Assembly: GCA_934096585.1 (NCBI GenBank)
Contig: CAKOMG010000009.1
Location: 1 to 64,000 of the forward strand
Source of the DNA: an uncultured Bacilli bacterium
Lineage (GTDB): Bacteria > Bacillota_I > Bacilli_A > ML615J-28 > CAG-698
Length of the DNA: 64,000 nt
Reading direction: 5' to 3'
The notes beneath the pieces were generated by a model that was not told the DNA's origin, ran no database searches, and saw only the letters and a program-made list of their open reading frames with translations. Positions 46,462 to 55,637 of this stretch are shown piece by piece. The first letter of the stretch is position 1; each line of letters begins with the position of its first letter. The position numbers and the translations under genes were made by a program.

Positions 46462-46698
46462 ATGTTTAGAAAAAATAATAATATTGACCCTAGATATATG
46501 GACTACCAAACAGGTATTCCTAATATGTATCAAGGTCTTGAAGCCAATCGATTAATTTACGAAATCAAAGAAAATAGAAGACGAATAAACAATTTAGCAA
46601 AACGTATTACTCGTATTGAATCATATTTAAGAATTAAAGATACCTCTGAATTTGGATATATTGAAGAAAATAGTAATCCTAATGATTTTTCATTTTAA
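46462..46698 (+). CDS. uncharacterised small protein, possibly spore-related
   Basis: A 78-aa protein: a short Tyr/Asn-rich N-terminus (IDPRYMDYQTGIPNMYQG), a strongly basic amphipathic helix (EANRLIYEIKENRRRINNLAKRITRIESYLRI, coiled-coil-like), and an acidic N/F tail. No family recognised. SD AAGGAAG. The sigma-K-like -10 and the neighbouring coat and YjcZ-type genes hint at a mother-cell sporulation gene; that is inference. Confidence 0.6.
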   Translation: MFRKNNNIDPRYMDYQTGIPNMYQGLEANRLIYEIKENRRRINNLAKRITRIESYLRIKDTSEFGYIEENSNPNDFSF

Positions 46699-46961
46699 TT
46701 AATAATGTCTTTCATGACTTGATATATTGAAACTCCACTTTTTTTTAATAACATTTTATCATATTGTTTTTCTAATGATTTGTTATTTAAGATTGAGCGG
46801 TATTCATTATATTTTGATATAAGCAATTCTTTATTAATTTTTTTTCTTTTTGTTTCTTCAACTAAATGCATAAAGCTAATAATCTTAATTATTTCTTCAG
46901 CACTAAACATATCATAATCTATCATATAATCATTAATTATTTCTTTACTTTTATTTTTCAT
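46695..46961 (-). CDS. UPF0223 family protein (YktA-like)
   Basis: An 88-aa cytosolic helical protein. YDMFSAEEIIKIISFMHLVEETKRKKINKELLISKYNEYRSIL and the KSGVSIYQVMKD end follow the YktA/UPF0223 pattern (WSTEEIVKVIQFL...SGYSIYRTVK). Function unknown; the family is confined to Bacilli. Its 3' end overlaps the end of the convergent gene by 4 nt. Confidence 0.82.
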   Translation of the reverse strand: MKNKSKEIINDYMIDYDMFSAEEIIKIISFMHLVEETKRKKINKELLISKYNEYRSILNNKSLEKQYDKMLLKKSGVSIYQVMKDIIN

Positions 46962-47086
46962 ACATAACCACCTTATTACAAAATATTATAACATATTTAT
47001 TGAAAAAGTCAAAAAGAAATTAATGGGTATTCTCCCAATCCAAGTATATAGTACTTTCATATATTAAAGTGAAAGGAGGAACAATA

Positions 47087-47206
47087 ATGTACGGTTACAA
47101 TACTTGTGGATATAACAACACAGGAAACGGAAGCGGTTATGCTTTAATTCTTGTATTATTTATTCTTTTAGCTATTATCGGATCAGCATGGTATGCAGCT
47201 AGATAA
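47087..47206 (+). CDS. YjcZ-family small sporulation protein
   Basis: A 39-residue protein: a Tyr/Asn/Gly-rich N-terminus with one Cys (MYGYNTCGYNN) and one hydrophobic helix (YALILVLFILLAIIGSAW). This is the YjcZ/SscA plan of small spore-assembly proteins found across sporulating Bacilli. SD AAAGGAGG is ideal. A CATATATTA (47058-47066) resembles a sigma-K -10, though its -35 is not convincing. Confidence 0.85.
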   Translation: MYGYNTCGYNNTGNGSGYALILVLFILLAIIGSAWYAAR

Positions 47207-47211
47207 TTTAC

Positions 47212-47240
47212 TTGAAATTATTTTAAATTAGTAGTATAAT
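47212..47240 (+). promoter_or_regulatory. promoter of def
   Basis: TTGAAA (47212-47217), 17-bp spacer, TATAAT (47235-47240). Confidence 0.8.
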
Positions 47241-47269
47241 TGTTATAGATTTACATAATAGGAGGTATT

Positions 47270-47860
47270 ATGTTAAACTATAATTCCATTATCAAAGAAG
47301 ATAATTTAGATTTACGTAAACAAAGTGAAAATGTTAAAATTCCTCTTTCAACAGAAGATACAAACTTAATTCTTGATTTGCATGAATATTTAATTAATGG
47401 CTATGATGAAAAACTTGCTAAAAAATATAATATTAGACCAGGAGTTGGCATTGCTGCCCCCCAAGTTGACGTCCTAAAAAAAATGTTTGTTATAGTGGCT
47501 TATGATGAACATGATGAGCTTCATGAATATGGCGTTATAAATCCCAAAATAGTCAGTCAATCAGAAGAACTAACTTACCTTAAATATGGGGAGGGTTGCT
47601 TATCAGTTGACCGTGAAGTTAAAGGGCTCGTGCATAGACCAAAACGTATAACTGTTGAATTCGACTCTTTCGATTTTGACAACGAAATTACTATTCATAC
47701 CAAAATGAGATTAAAGGGATATATTGCAGTGGTATTCCAACATGAATATGATCACTTATTTGGAAAACTATTTATTGATCATATTAATAAAGAAAATCCA
47801 TTCTTTGTTCCATCAAATTCTTCGCCAGTACATTTTGACTTTGAAGATGAAGAAAAATAA
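47270..47860 (+). CDS. def: peptide deformylase
   Basis: A 196-aa metalloenzyme removing the formyl group from nascent N-terminal Met. All three motifs are present: GVGIAAPQ, EGCLSVD with the metal Cys, and QHEYDH with two metal His. The insertions and length fit type 2 deformylases of Gram-positives. SD AGGAGG. In Bacillus a def gene also lies next to rnjA, as here. Confidence 0.96.
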   Translation: MLNYNSIIKEDNLDLRKQSENVKIPLSTEDTNLILDLHEYLINGYDEKLAKKYNIRPGVGIAAPQVDVLKKMFVIVAYDEHDELHEYGVINPKIVSQSEELTYLKYGEGCLSVDREVKGLVHRPKRITVEFDSFDFDNEITIHTKMRLKGYIAVVFQHEYDHLFGKLFIDHINKENPFFVPSNSSPVHFDFEDEEK

Positions 47861-47888
47861 AAACAGGATAATTAAATCCTGTTTTTTT
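47859..47888 (+). terminator. terminator of def
   Basis: AACAGGA/TCCTGTT stem (47862-47868 with 47877-47883) with seven T following, starting at the def stop codon. Confidence 0.88.
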
Positions 47889-47955
47889 ATTTTATACTTT
47901 ATTATTTTTATTTTTTAGTGTATAATATTAATAGTTACAAATGAAAGGAGAAATC

Positions 47956-49617
47956 GTGATAAATCAAAATAATATTAAAGTTTTTGCTTTAGGTGGTTTG
48001 GGTGAAGTTGGAAAAAACATGTATGTCATAGAACAAAATAATGAAATTTTAATTGTTGATTCGGGCATTCTTTTTCCAGATGATAATTATGGAGTTGCAA
48101 CTATTATACCTGACTACACTTATTTAAAACAAAACGAAAATAAAATTCAAGGCCTTTTTATCACTCATGGTCATGAAGACCATATTGGTGGTATTCCTTT
48201 TTTACTAAGTCAAGTTAAAATACCAAAAGTATATGCTTGTGGTCTTGCTGTTGGATTAATCAAAAATAAAATGTCCGAATTTGCCAGAACTAGTATTAAC
48301 CTTGAAGAATATAATGACAATTCTATTTATAAGTTTAATAATTTTACAGTATCTTTTTTTAGAACAAATCATAGTATTCCTGATTCTTATGGAATCGCAA
48401 TTAAAACTATATATGGTTATATTTTACATACAGGTGATTTTAAATTTGACTTTACGCCAATCGGTGCTCAAACAGATTATGCGAAAATAACAAAATTTAG
48501 TGAATATGGAGTTTCTTTATTATTAAGTGATAGTACAAATGCTTTAGTAAATAACTTTACACAGTCTGAAAAGAAAGTTAGTAAAAGTATTTTAAATATT
48601 TTATCACAAATTAAAGGACGCGTAATCATTGCGACTTTTGCATCAAATGTATATCGTGTTCAACAAATCGTTGAAGCAAGTATCAAATGTAATAGAAAAA
48701 TTATAGTATTTGGTCGAAGCATGGAAAAAACTATAAATGTAGGTCAACAACTTAAATATATAAAAGCTCCTGCGGGAACATTTATTAGTGTTAAAGACTT
48801 GCCTATGTATCCGCCTAATCGAATTACAATCTTAAGTACAGGTACTCAAGGAGAACCCTTAGCTGCCTTAAGTAGAATTGCTCTAGGCACCCATAAACAT
48901 ATTAAAGTAATTCCAAATGATACAATTATATTCTCAAGCTCTGCTATTCCAGGAAATCAAGAAGGCATTAATAAAACTATTAATCTCTTATATCACGCAG
49001 GTGCTAATGTTATAATAAATAGTCCTTTAACTGACACCCATACTTCTGGTCACGCATCTAGTTCTGAATTACAGCTTATGTTATGTCTAGCTCGCCCTAA
49101 ATATTTTATGCCTATTCATGGTGAATATATTATGCAAAAGCGCCATATTGAATTAGCTATTGAAACAGGTCTAAAAAAAGAGAATTGCTTTATTCTAGGA
49201 AATGGAGATGTCTTACTTCTTAATAATAACAAAGCCGAAATTAAAGGCAATGTTGTATCAGGGGATGTATTCATTGATAACAATAACAATATCATTGATA
49301 ATAATATCATTAAAGAGAGAAAGCTAATGTCAGATGAAGGAGTTGTAAGTATAATATTTGTTATTAAACATACTCGTTTAATTAGCAATCCAAAGATTTT
49401 ATCTAGAGGTTTTATATATATGAATTCCTCTCAAGAATTAATATCTGCTTTAGAAACAAAAGCTACTAATGTATTTAAATTATTTTGTTCAACACATAAA
49501 GTATTCAATTCATCATCATTTAAAAAATTCATGACTAATGAAATGATTAATTTTATATATCAAAAAACAGAAAAAAAGCCTTTAGTTGTTCCTATTGTTA
49601 TGAAGGCTGAAAAATAA
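47956..49617 (+). CDS. rnjA: ribonuclease J
   Basis: A 553-aa metallo-beta-lactamase/beta-CASP ribonuclease with 5'-exo and endo activity in mRNA decay and rRNA maturation. VFALGGLGEVGKNMYV, the metal motif THGHEDHIGG (about 72-81), HTGDFKFD, and the beta-CASP motifs (DSTNA, IVFGRSM, HTSGHAS, PIHGEY) are present. The C-terminal domain is complete. GTG 47956 is preferred to ATG 47941 because AAAGGAG lies between them at ideal spacing from GTG. Sequence fits RNase J1 best. Confidence 0.93.
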   Translation: MINQNNIKVFALGGLGEVGKNMYVIEQNNEILIVDSGILFPDDNYGVATIIPDYTYLKQNENKIQGLFITHGHEDHIGGIPFLLSQVKIPKVYACGLAVGLIKNKMSEFARTSINLEEYNDNSIYKFNNFTVSFFRTNHSIPDSYGIAIKTIYGYILHTGDFKFDFTPIGAQTDYAKITKFSEYGVSLLLSDSTNALVNNFTQSEKKVSKSILNILSQIKGRVIIATFASNVYRVQQIVEASIKCNRKIIVFGRSMEKTINVGQQLKYIKAPAGTFISVKDLPMYPPNRITILSTGTQGEPLAALSRIALGTHKHIKVIPNDTIIFSSSAIPGNQEGINKTINLLYHAGANVIINSPLTDTHTSGHASSSELQLMLCLARPKYFMPIHGEYIMQKRHIELAIETGLKKENCFILGNGDVLLLNNNKAEIKGNVVSGDVFIDNNNNIIDNNIIKERKLMSDEGVVSIIFVIKHTRLISNPKILSRGFIYMNSSQELISALETKATNVFKLFCSTHKVFNSSSFKKFMTNEMINFIYQKTEKKPLVVPIVMKAEK

Positions 49618-49645
49618 AAAACATATCTCTTTGATATGTTTTTAT
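49616..49645. terminator. bidirectional terminator of rnjA and the DEDDh gene
   Basis: AACATATC/GATATGTT stem with A and T runs on both sides, located between two convergent genes. Confidence 0.82.
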
Positions 49646-50487
49646 TTTTTATTAATTTCATCTTTAAATAAATGAAATATTCTCCTTTCAATTATTGCAT
49701 CTTCTAATGCATCATGTATTTGATCCTCCTCTTCAACTTTAGTCATTTCTTGATAAGTTGAGAAAAGTCCTTTTTCTTGCTTATAACAGTAATAGTTTTT
49801 AATAATTTGCATTAAATTCATATATCTATTACGAATATCAAGAGGATGCAGATGATTAATTTTAAATGAATTTTCCATCGTTAAAATATCATTTTTACCC
49901 CAAGCAATAATTTTTGGATCATACTCTTTAATTATTTTTTGAAGTAATTGATAAAATTCAATATACGAACACGCATCATCAAAATCTTCAATACTCCTAG
50001 ACAAAAATAATAATGTTTTAACATTTAACGCTCTTTTGTTCAGTGGCATAACGAGAGATGAATCCTGTAAAATGACTTTTCCTTCTGCATCTTCTAAAAC
50101 TATCCCATATTGTACTATTTCACTTGCACCTTTAACTAAAGGTGAAACTAAGGAAAATTCTAAATCTATAAATAGTCGATTTTGTGGTTGATTAATTAAA
50201 TTTCTAACTCCTTCTTGAATAATTGAAATATCATAATATACTTCGTTACCTCTTCTAGTTGGTAATACTATTTTTATAAAATGATCTATTTCTCTACATC
50301 TATGACTACTATGAACATTATAAGTATTATCAACATCTAAAAACACATATGGTTTTTGAAATAAATATGATTTAAAATCTTTCATATTTTTATTAGTCAT
50401 ATGAAAATATTCAAGACGGGATTGCATTTCAATAGAAATTATTCTCTCTTTTTTTAATACTTCATGTACTTTACCATAAACTTTCAT
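49642..50487 (-). CDS. DEDDh 3'-5' exonuclease domain protein
   Basis: A 281-aa protein. Residues about 1-105 form an N-terminal domain, perhaps OB-like (YGKVHEVLKKERIISIEMQSRLEYFHMT). The exonuclease starts at RLFIDLEFSL (about 108-117: DxE of motif I). It continues with the motif II-like IIAWGKNDILTME and ends with HDALEDAIIERRIF (motif III H-x4-D). Family members act in DNA or RNA proofreading or processing. KapD, a sporulation-related exonuclease, is one relative; which one this is cannot be said. Confidence 0.78.
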   Translation of the reverse strand: MKVYGKVHEVLKKERIISIEMQSRLEYFHMTNKNMKDFKSYLFQKPYVFLDVDNTYNVHSSHRCREIDHFIKIVLPTRRGNEVYYDISIIQEGVRNLINQPQNRLFIDLEFSLVSPLVKGASEIVQYGIVLEDAEGKVILQDSSLVMPLNKRALNVKTLLFLSRSIEDFDDACSYIEFYQLLQKIIKEYDPKIIAWGKNDILTMENSFKINHLHPLDIRNRYMNLMQIIKNYYCYKQEKGLFSTYQEMTKVEEEDQIHDALEDAIIERRIFHLFKDEINKK

Positions 50488-50552
50488 ATTCTATTCCTTT
50501 TTTATTCTCTTATAATAGTATATCACAAATCTTTAGATAATTGAAATTATTT

Positions 50553-50762
50553 TTAATTTATTTTTATGATTTGTAACTTTATTAATTCTAAGATTGCTGA
50601 TGTTCTATTAGTAACTCCTAATTTTTGAATTACATTAGATATATGATTTCGAACTGTTTTTTCACTTATATGCAATTTTCGGGCAATATCATTTGTTTCA
50701 ATATTTTGAACTAATAATTGAAATATTTGAGTTTCACGCGGCGTTAATAAATGTGTGGTCAT
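50553..50762 (-). CDS. gerE: sporulation transcription factor GerE
   Basis: A 69-aa stand-alone LuxR-type HTH: LTPRETQIFQLLVQNIETNDIARKLHISEKTVRNHISNVIQKLGV. The ISEKTVRNHISN core and the small size with no receiver domain are the marks of GerE, the last mother-cell regulator, which acts with sigma-K on coat genes. The second ATG (50762) is chosen because GGGAGG is then 7 nt upstream. A different orphan LuxR HTH is the only alternative. Confidence 0.88.
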   Translation of the reverse strand: MTTHLLTPRETQIFQLLVQNIETNDIARKLHISEKTVRNHISNVIQKLGVTNRTSAILELIKLQIIKIN

Positions 50763-50809
50763 ATCCATTCCTCCCGCTTTAATATATGCTCACATTATGA
50801 CATTTGTCA

Positions 50810-52531
50810 CTATTTTATTAACAACTTTAATACTTCATTAATTTGTTCATTATTTAAGCTAAGTTTTTTTAGTTCTTCTTCAAAATTTGGTTCTTTTAAT
50901 AGTTTCAAAATTTGTTCTTTTTTCTTTTTTCCAATTCCTTTTATATTATCTAAGCCTGAACTAAATAAATTTTTGCTGTGAGTTGTATGAAAATACGTTA
51001 TTGCATATCTATGTACTTCATCTTGAATTTGTGTCATCAACTTAAATAAAAAACTATTTTTATCTATATTTAGTAATTTGTTATTGTAAAAAATGTTACT
51101 GGTTCTATGCTTATCATCTTTTACTAACCCTATTACAGGAATTGATACATTAATATCATGTAAAGCTTTTAAACAACTATTAACTTGAATTTGACCACCA
51201 TCCATAATAATTAAATCAGGAAACTTCTCTATTTTACTATATCTACGTGTAACAACTTCATACATTGTTGCTGCATCATTGGCACCAATAACTGTTTTAA
51301 TTGCATATTTTCTATATAAATTTTTGTTGGGCTTTCCGTCAACAAAACATACCATTGCACTTACAGGACTATCACCATTAATATTAGAATTATCAAACGC
51401 TTCAATAACATGTATGTTTGGTATTTGCAATAATGTAGACAACTCATCCATCACTTTTGTTGTTTTGTTGTATTCTATTTCCTTTTTCTTCATCAAAACG
51501 TCAATTTTTTCTTTAGCATTATCTTTAACTAAATCAATCAATTGTTTATATTGACCTTTTTTAGGTATAATCACTTTTTTATTTAATGCTTCTGATAATA
51601 ATTCTTCTTCACCTTCCATAATATAAATATTTTTGGGTAAAGGATTGTTTTGAATTAAATAAAATTGCATAATAAATTCTTGAAATTGTTCTTTTGCATC
51701 TGTTAAATCATATAGGTATCCATTTCTTTCTATAATCTTCCCTTGTCGCATATGAAATACTTGAATTGATATATATTTGTCATCAGAATAATACGCAAAT
51801 GCATCAAACTCATTATGGAATCCTTCCATTTTTTGTTTTTCGCTAATTATCTTTAAAGAATTTATTAATTCTCTATAATATATGGCTTTTTCATAATCCA
51901 ATTTTACTGATGCTTCCATCATTAATACTTCTAATGACTTAATCTCATCTTTAGCATTACCTTTTAATATATTAGTTATTTTTTTCTCTATATTATTATA
52001 TAAAGATTGATCGATTTTTTTAATGCATGGTCCCAAGCATTGACCAATATGGTAATATAAACACTCTTTTTTAGGAATTATTCTACATTTTCTTAATGGA
52101 TAAATACGGTTCAGTAATTCAACTATATCTTTAGCTGCTTTTGAATTAGGATATGGACCATATACTTTCCCTTTTATTTTTTTTATTTCCCTAGCATATA
52201 GTAATCTTGGATTTGGTTCTTTGGTTAAACAAATATATGGATATGATTTATCATCTGTTAACATTATATTATATTTAGGACTATATTTTTTAATTAGATT
52301 AATTTCCAATATAAAAGCTTCTATTTCTGATGAAGTTATTATATATTCAAAATGATCAATTTGAGATACTAATTTTGTTGTCTTAGCATCATGACTACCA
52401 ACAAAATAACTATGCATTCTATTATATAAATTTTTAGCCTTACCCACATATATAATTGTTCCATCTTTATCAAAATACTGATAGCATCCTGGTTTTTTAG
52501 GAATTAATTTTAATTGTTCTTTTAAATCCAT
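50810..52531 (-). CDS. uvrC: excinuclease ABC subunit C
   Basis: A 573-aa nucleotide-excision-repair nuclease that makes both incisions with UvrB. GIY-YIG domain at the N-terminus (KPGCYQYFDKDGTIIYVGKAKNLYNRMHSYF), UVR domain (about 195-230), the RNase H-like second nuclease domain (VIEAFDNSNINGDSPVSAMVCF; DLIIMDGG) and a C-terminal helix-hairpin-helix (LDNIKGIGKKKKEQIL). Slightly short for the family (about 590). Confidence 0.96.
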   Translation of the reverse strand: MDLKEQLKLIPKKPGCYQYFDKDGTIIYVGKAKNLYNRMHSYFVGSHDAKTTKLVSQIDHFEYIITSSEIEAFILEINLIKKYSPKYNIMLTDDKSYPYICLTKEPNPRLLYAREIKKIKGKVYGPYPNSKAAKDIVELLNRIYPLRKCRIIPKKECLYYHIGQCLGPCIKKIDQSLYNNIEKKITNILKGNAKDEIKSLEVLMMEASVKLDYEKAIYYRELINSLKIISEKQKMEGFHNEFDAFAYYSDDKYISIQVFHMRQGKIIERNGYLYDLTDAKEQFQEFIMQFYLIQNNPLPKNIYIMEGEEELLSEALNKKVIIPKKGQYKQLIDLVKDNAKEKIDVLMKKKEIEYNKTTKVMDELSTLLQIPNIHVIEAFDNSNINGDSPVSAMVCFVDGKPNKNLYRKYAIKTVIGANDAATMYEVVTRRYSKIEKFPDLIIMDGGQIQVNSCLKALHDINVSIPVIGLVKDDKHRTSNIFYNNKLLNIDKNSFLFKLMTQIQDEVHRYAITYFHTTHSKNLFSSGLDNIKGIGKKKKEQILKLLKEPNFEEELKKLSLNNEQINEVLKLLIK

Positions 52532-52600
52532 TATTCATATCCTCTTCATTATTATTAATTTTATCATTTTTTTTATACTTTGACAATAATTGATTTAAAA

Positions 52601-52633
52601 AATAGTTATTAACTTTTTTGGTTAATAACTATT
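52601..52633 (-). terminator. terminator of the FakA-domain gene
   Basis: A 13-bp perfect stem (52601-52613 with 52621-52633) about 12 nt after the stop codon. Confidence 0.82.
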
Positions 52634-52644
52634 GATTTTTTTAT

Positions 52645-52896
52645 TTATCCTTTTAATCCTCTTGATTGGCGATCCATATCTTCAATTACTATATCATAAA
52701 TCTCACCTAAAGTTGAACAATACTTAATGACTTCCCAAGGCTCATTTGTGTGAAAATGAATTTTAATTAGTTCATCATCACCTACAGCTAATAAGCAGTC
52801 GCCATCAAAATTATTAGTAATGTAATCATTTATTTCGTCTTCATCTAGTCCTTTTCCCTCAATAAGTAATTGTGTATCATACTTATATTGTAACAT
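52645..52896 (-). CDS. stand-alone FakA/YloV middle-domain protein
   Basis: An 83-aa protein matching the middle part of the fatty-acid kinase FakA (YloV; DAK family): YKYDTQLLIEGKGLDEDEINDYI, then GDCLLAVGDDELIKIHFHTNEPWEVIKYCSTLGEIYDIVIEDM. The kinase (DAK2) and C-terminal DegV-contact domains are absent, and no other part of fakA is near. It has its own promoter, SD and terminator, so it is an expressed free-standing domain, not a gene remnant. Its job is unknown. Confidence 0.75.
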   Translation of the reverse strand: MLQYKYDTQLLIEGKGLDEDEINDYITNNFDGDCLLAVGDDELIKIHFHTNEPWEVIKYCSTLGEIYDIVIEDMDRQSRGLKG

Positions 52897-52918
52897 TTTC
52901 TTCTCCTTTTCTATTAAT

Positions 52919-52947
52919 ATTATACCACAATATTAAATAAAATGCAA
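52919..52947 (-). promoter_or_regulatory. promoter of the FakA-domain gene
   Basis: Minus strand TTGCAT (52942-52947), 17-bp spacer, TATAAT (52919-52924). Confidence 0.82.
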
Positions 52948-52988
52948 AAAAACCTATACAAAATTATTATATTTAGTATAGGTTTTTA
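52946..52988 (-). terminator. terminator of the nusA-infB operon
   Basis: AACCTATAC/GTATAGGTT stem with A and T runs and a 17-nt AT loop, directly after the rbfA stop. Confidence 0.78.
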
Positions 52989-52992
52989 TCAA

Positions 52993-53331
52993 TTATTTTT
53001 TCAGGCTATTAAGAATAGCTTCAATTTTATTCCCTTGCTCATAAGATTCATCATACTTAAAACGTAAGTCAGGAGTCTTTTTAACTTCTAATTTTTTGCT
53101 TAAAATTGTTCTAATAAATCCTTTTGCTTCATTTAATGCTTCAATACTGGCATTAATTTGATTTTCATTTCCAAATACTGTATAAAATACAGTTGCTATA
53201 GATAAATCATTAGTAATATTTACATTTGTAATTGTTACAAATTTAATACGTTCATCTTTAATATCTTGAAATATAATATTACTAATTTCTCTTTCTAGAA
53301 TTTTTTCCATTCTTTCTTTTTTGAAAGCCAT
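52993..53331 (-). CDS. rbfA: ribosome-binding factor A
   Basis: A 112-aa KH-like 30S maturation factor. RMEKILEREISNIIFQDIKDERIKFVTITNVNITNDLSIATVFYTV and the PDLRFKYDESYEQGNKIEAIL end are the family pattern. Last gene of the operon, 17 nt after infB. Confidence 0.96.
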   Translation of the reverse strand: MAFKKERMEKILEREISNIIFQDIKDERIKFVTITNVNITNDLSIATVFYTVFGNENQINASIEALNEAKGFIRTILSKKLEVKKTPDLRFKYDESYEQGNKIEAILNSLKK

Positions 53332-53348
53332 AATAATTCCTTTCCTAA

Positions 53349-55637
53349 TTATTTAACTTCTTCCATAACATACGCTTCGACAATGTCCCCAACTTTGATG
53401 TCATTATAATTTTCAATAGTTAGACCACATTCAAATCCTGCTTTAACTTCTTTTACATCATCTTTTCCACGACGTAATGATGAAAGTTTTCCAGTGTAAA
53501 TAATTATACTATCTCTTATAATTCTGACTCCACAATTTCTTTCAATATATCCATTTAAAACATAACTTCCACCTATTGTACCAATTTTTGATACTTTGAA
53601 TAGTTGTCTTATTTCTACATTTCCTGTTATTTTTTCTTCATAAACTGGATCAAGCATACCTTTCATAGCTGCTTCAATATCTTCAAGTAATTTATAAATA
53701 ATATTATATTGTCTTACCTCAATATTTTTTTCTTTTGCCAAATCAATAATTTTTTGATTTGGACGAATATTGAATGCAACAATAATTGAATTTGAAGCAA
53801 CTGCTAAAGAAATATCTGTTTCAGTAACAGCTCCTACAGCAGCACGAACGATAGAAATTTTAACTCCTTCAACTGACACCTTTTCAATCGATCCTTTTAA
53901 CGCTTCAATTGATCCTTGAACATCAGCTTTAATAATTAAATTTAATTCCTTTGATGTATCATCCATATTATTAAATAAAGATGCTAATGAAACTGGAGAA
54001 CTACTATTCTGTTCTTTATTGAATGTTCTTGCCATTCTTTCTTCAGCTACTAATCTCGCTGTTTTTTCATCTTCAAATACCATAAATCTGTCACCAGCAT
54101 TTGGAACATCAACTAATCCTGTAATTTCCACAGCTTTTGATGGTCCAGCAACTTTTAATTTTGCCTTACTTTCATCCTCCATTGCACGAATTTTGCCCCA
54201 TGTATTTCCAACAACAACTGGATCTCCAATTTTTATTGATCCATTTTTAACGAGCAATGTAGCAACAGGACCTCTTCCTTTATCAAGTTTAGCCTCCAAT
54301 ACTGTACCTATTCCTAATCTATTTGGATTAGCTTTATATTCGTTCATTTCTGAAACTAAAATAATCATTTCTAATAATTCTTCTACGCCTTGTCCAGATT
54401 TCGCTGAGATAGGTACAAAAATTGTTTTTCCGCCCCATTCTTCAGCCAACAAATCATATTTTGCTAATTCTTCTTTTACTCTTTCAGGATTAGCACTTGG
54501 TTTATCCATCTTATTTATAGCCACAATAATAGGAACATTGGCAACTTTAGCATGTTCAATTGCTTCAATTGTTTGAGGCATTACGCCATCATCAGCAGCA
54601 ACTACTAAAACAACAATATCTGTAATATTTGCCCCCCTAGCACGCATTTCTGTAAATGCAGCATGACCTGGAGTATCTATAAATGTGATTTTTTTACCAT
54701 CTTTTTCAACTTGATAAGCACCAATATGTTGAGTAATTCCTCCTGCTTCACCTGAAGCAACATGAGAATCTCTAATTTTGTCTAGTAAAGTTGTCTTTCC
54801 ATGGTCAACATGTCCCATAATTGTTACAATAGCTGGTCTTTCAACTAGGTCTTCAGGGTTATCTTCAAAATTCATTTCTTCAAATTTAGTAATATCTGTA
54901 ATAATTTCATCCTTTAAAACATATCCTGCATCTTCTGCAATCAATTCAGCTACATCTTTTTCAACTGTTTCACTTGCACTAACCATATATCCAAGCATAA
55001 CTAGTTTCTTTACTACCTCTCCAATTGACATTTTTAACCCATCAGCAATAGATGCTACTGTCATACCATCACGATAATACAATATTTTTTCACCTATTTG
55101 CTTTTCTTGAGGTACATTTGCCTTACGATTGTTAGTAGATTTTGCTTTATTTTTCTTTACATTCTTAATACGGGTATGTTGAGGCTTGTCATCTTCAAAA
55201 TCTATATACTTGTCATCATATACTCTGCTTAGTTCCAGCTCTTCTTCAACAACAGGCTTATTTTTAATATTTGTTTGTTCTTGTGGTTTGACTTCCTTTT
55301 TTTCTTCTTTTGCAGGTTTTGCATTAGATTTAGGTTTAGTATCAACCTTTTTTTGCTTGTCCTTGTTGTCTATTACATTTTCTTTGCGATTTTCGGCCTT
55401 ATTTTTGCCCTCTGATTGATTTTCTGATTTTATTGTTCTAGTTGTTTGTGTTTCTTGTTCAATCGATTTCTTGGCTTTTATTGGCTTTATATCTTTTTTA
55501 TAAAGCTTACTTAACTTTTTAATTACATCATTAGGAATTTCAGTATCTAAATCGGCTTCTATACCAACATTATCTAGTTGAGCGATCAATTTGTCTTTTT
55601 CAACATTTAATATCTCAATTATTTCTTTTACCTTCAT
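53349..55637 (-). CDS. infB: translation initiation factor IF-2
   Basis: A 762-aa GTPase delivering fMet-tRNA to the 30S subunit. An N-terminal IF2N helix domain (1-50), a Lys/Glu/Asn-rich disordered linker (about 55-170) and a second IF2N-like domain precede the GTPase. The G motifs are GHVDHGKTTL, DTPGHAAFTEMRARG, NKMDKP and SAKSGQG. Domains II-IV complete the protein. SD AGGAG. The start overlaps the end of the L7Ae-like gene by 23 nt. Confidence 0.97.
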   Translation of the reverse strand: MKVKEIIEILNVEKDKLIAQLDNVGIEADLDTEIPNDVIKKLSKLYKKDIKPIKAKKSIEQETQTTRTIKSENQSEGKNKAENRKENVIDNKDKQKKVDTKPKSNAKPAKEEKKEVKPQEQTNIKNKPVVEEELELSRVYDDKYIDFEDDKPQHTRIKNVKKNKAKSTNNRKANVPQEKQIGEKILYYRDGMTVASIADGLKMSIGEVVKKLVMLGYMVSASETVEKDVAELIAEDAGYVLKDEIITDITKFEEMNFEDNPEDLVERPAIVTIMGHVDHGKTTLLDKIRDSHVASGEAGGITQHIGAYQVEKDGKKITFIDTPGHAAFTEMRARGANITDIVVLVVAADDGVMPQTIEAIEHAKVANVPIIVAINKMDKPSANPERVKEELAKYDLLAEEWGGKTIFVPISAKSGQGVEELLEMIILVSEMNEYKANPNRLGIGTVLEAKLDKGRGPVATLLVKNGSIKIGDPVVVGNTWGKIRAMEDESKAKLKVAGPSKAVEITGLVDVPNAGDRFMVFEDEKTARLVAEERMARTFNKEQNSSSPVSLASLFNNMDDTSKELNLIIKADVQGSIEALKGSIEKVSVEGVKISIVRAAVGAVTETDISLAVASNSIIVAFNIRPNQKIIDLAKEKNIEVRQYNIIYKLLEDIEAAMKGMLDPVYEEKITGNVEIRQLFKVSKIGTIGGSYVLNGYIERNCGVRIIRDSIIIYTGKLSSLRRGKDDVKEVKAGFECGLTIENYNDIKVGDIVEAYVMEEVK

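Noticed and set aside
50310..50360. Shared DVDNT peptide in the DEDDh protein and the HAD phosphatase (33551-34549)
   Set aside because: The DEDDh protein lacks the other HAD motifs and the stretch sits in a different N-terminal domain; taken as coincidence.
54019..54576. 185-codon open frame on the plus strand
   Set aside because: Antisense to the GTPase domain of infB; no SD or family resemblance.
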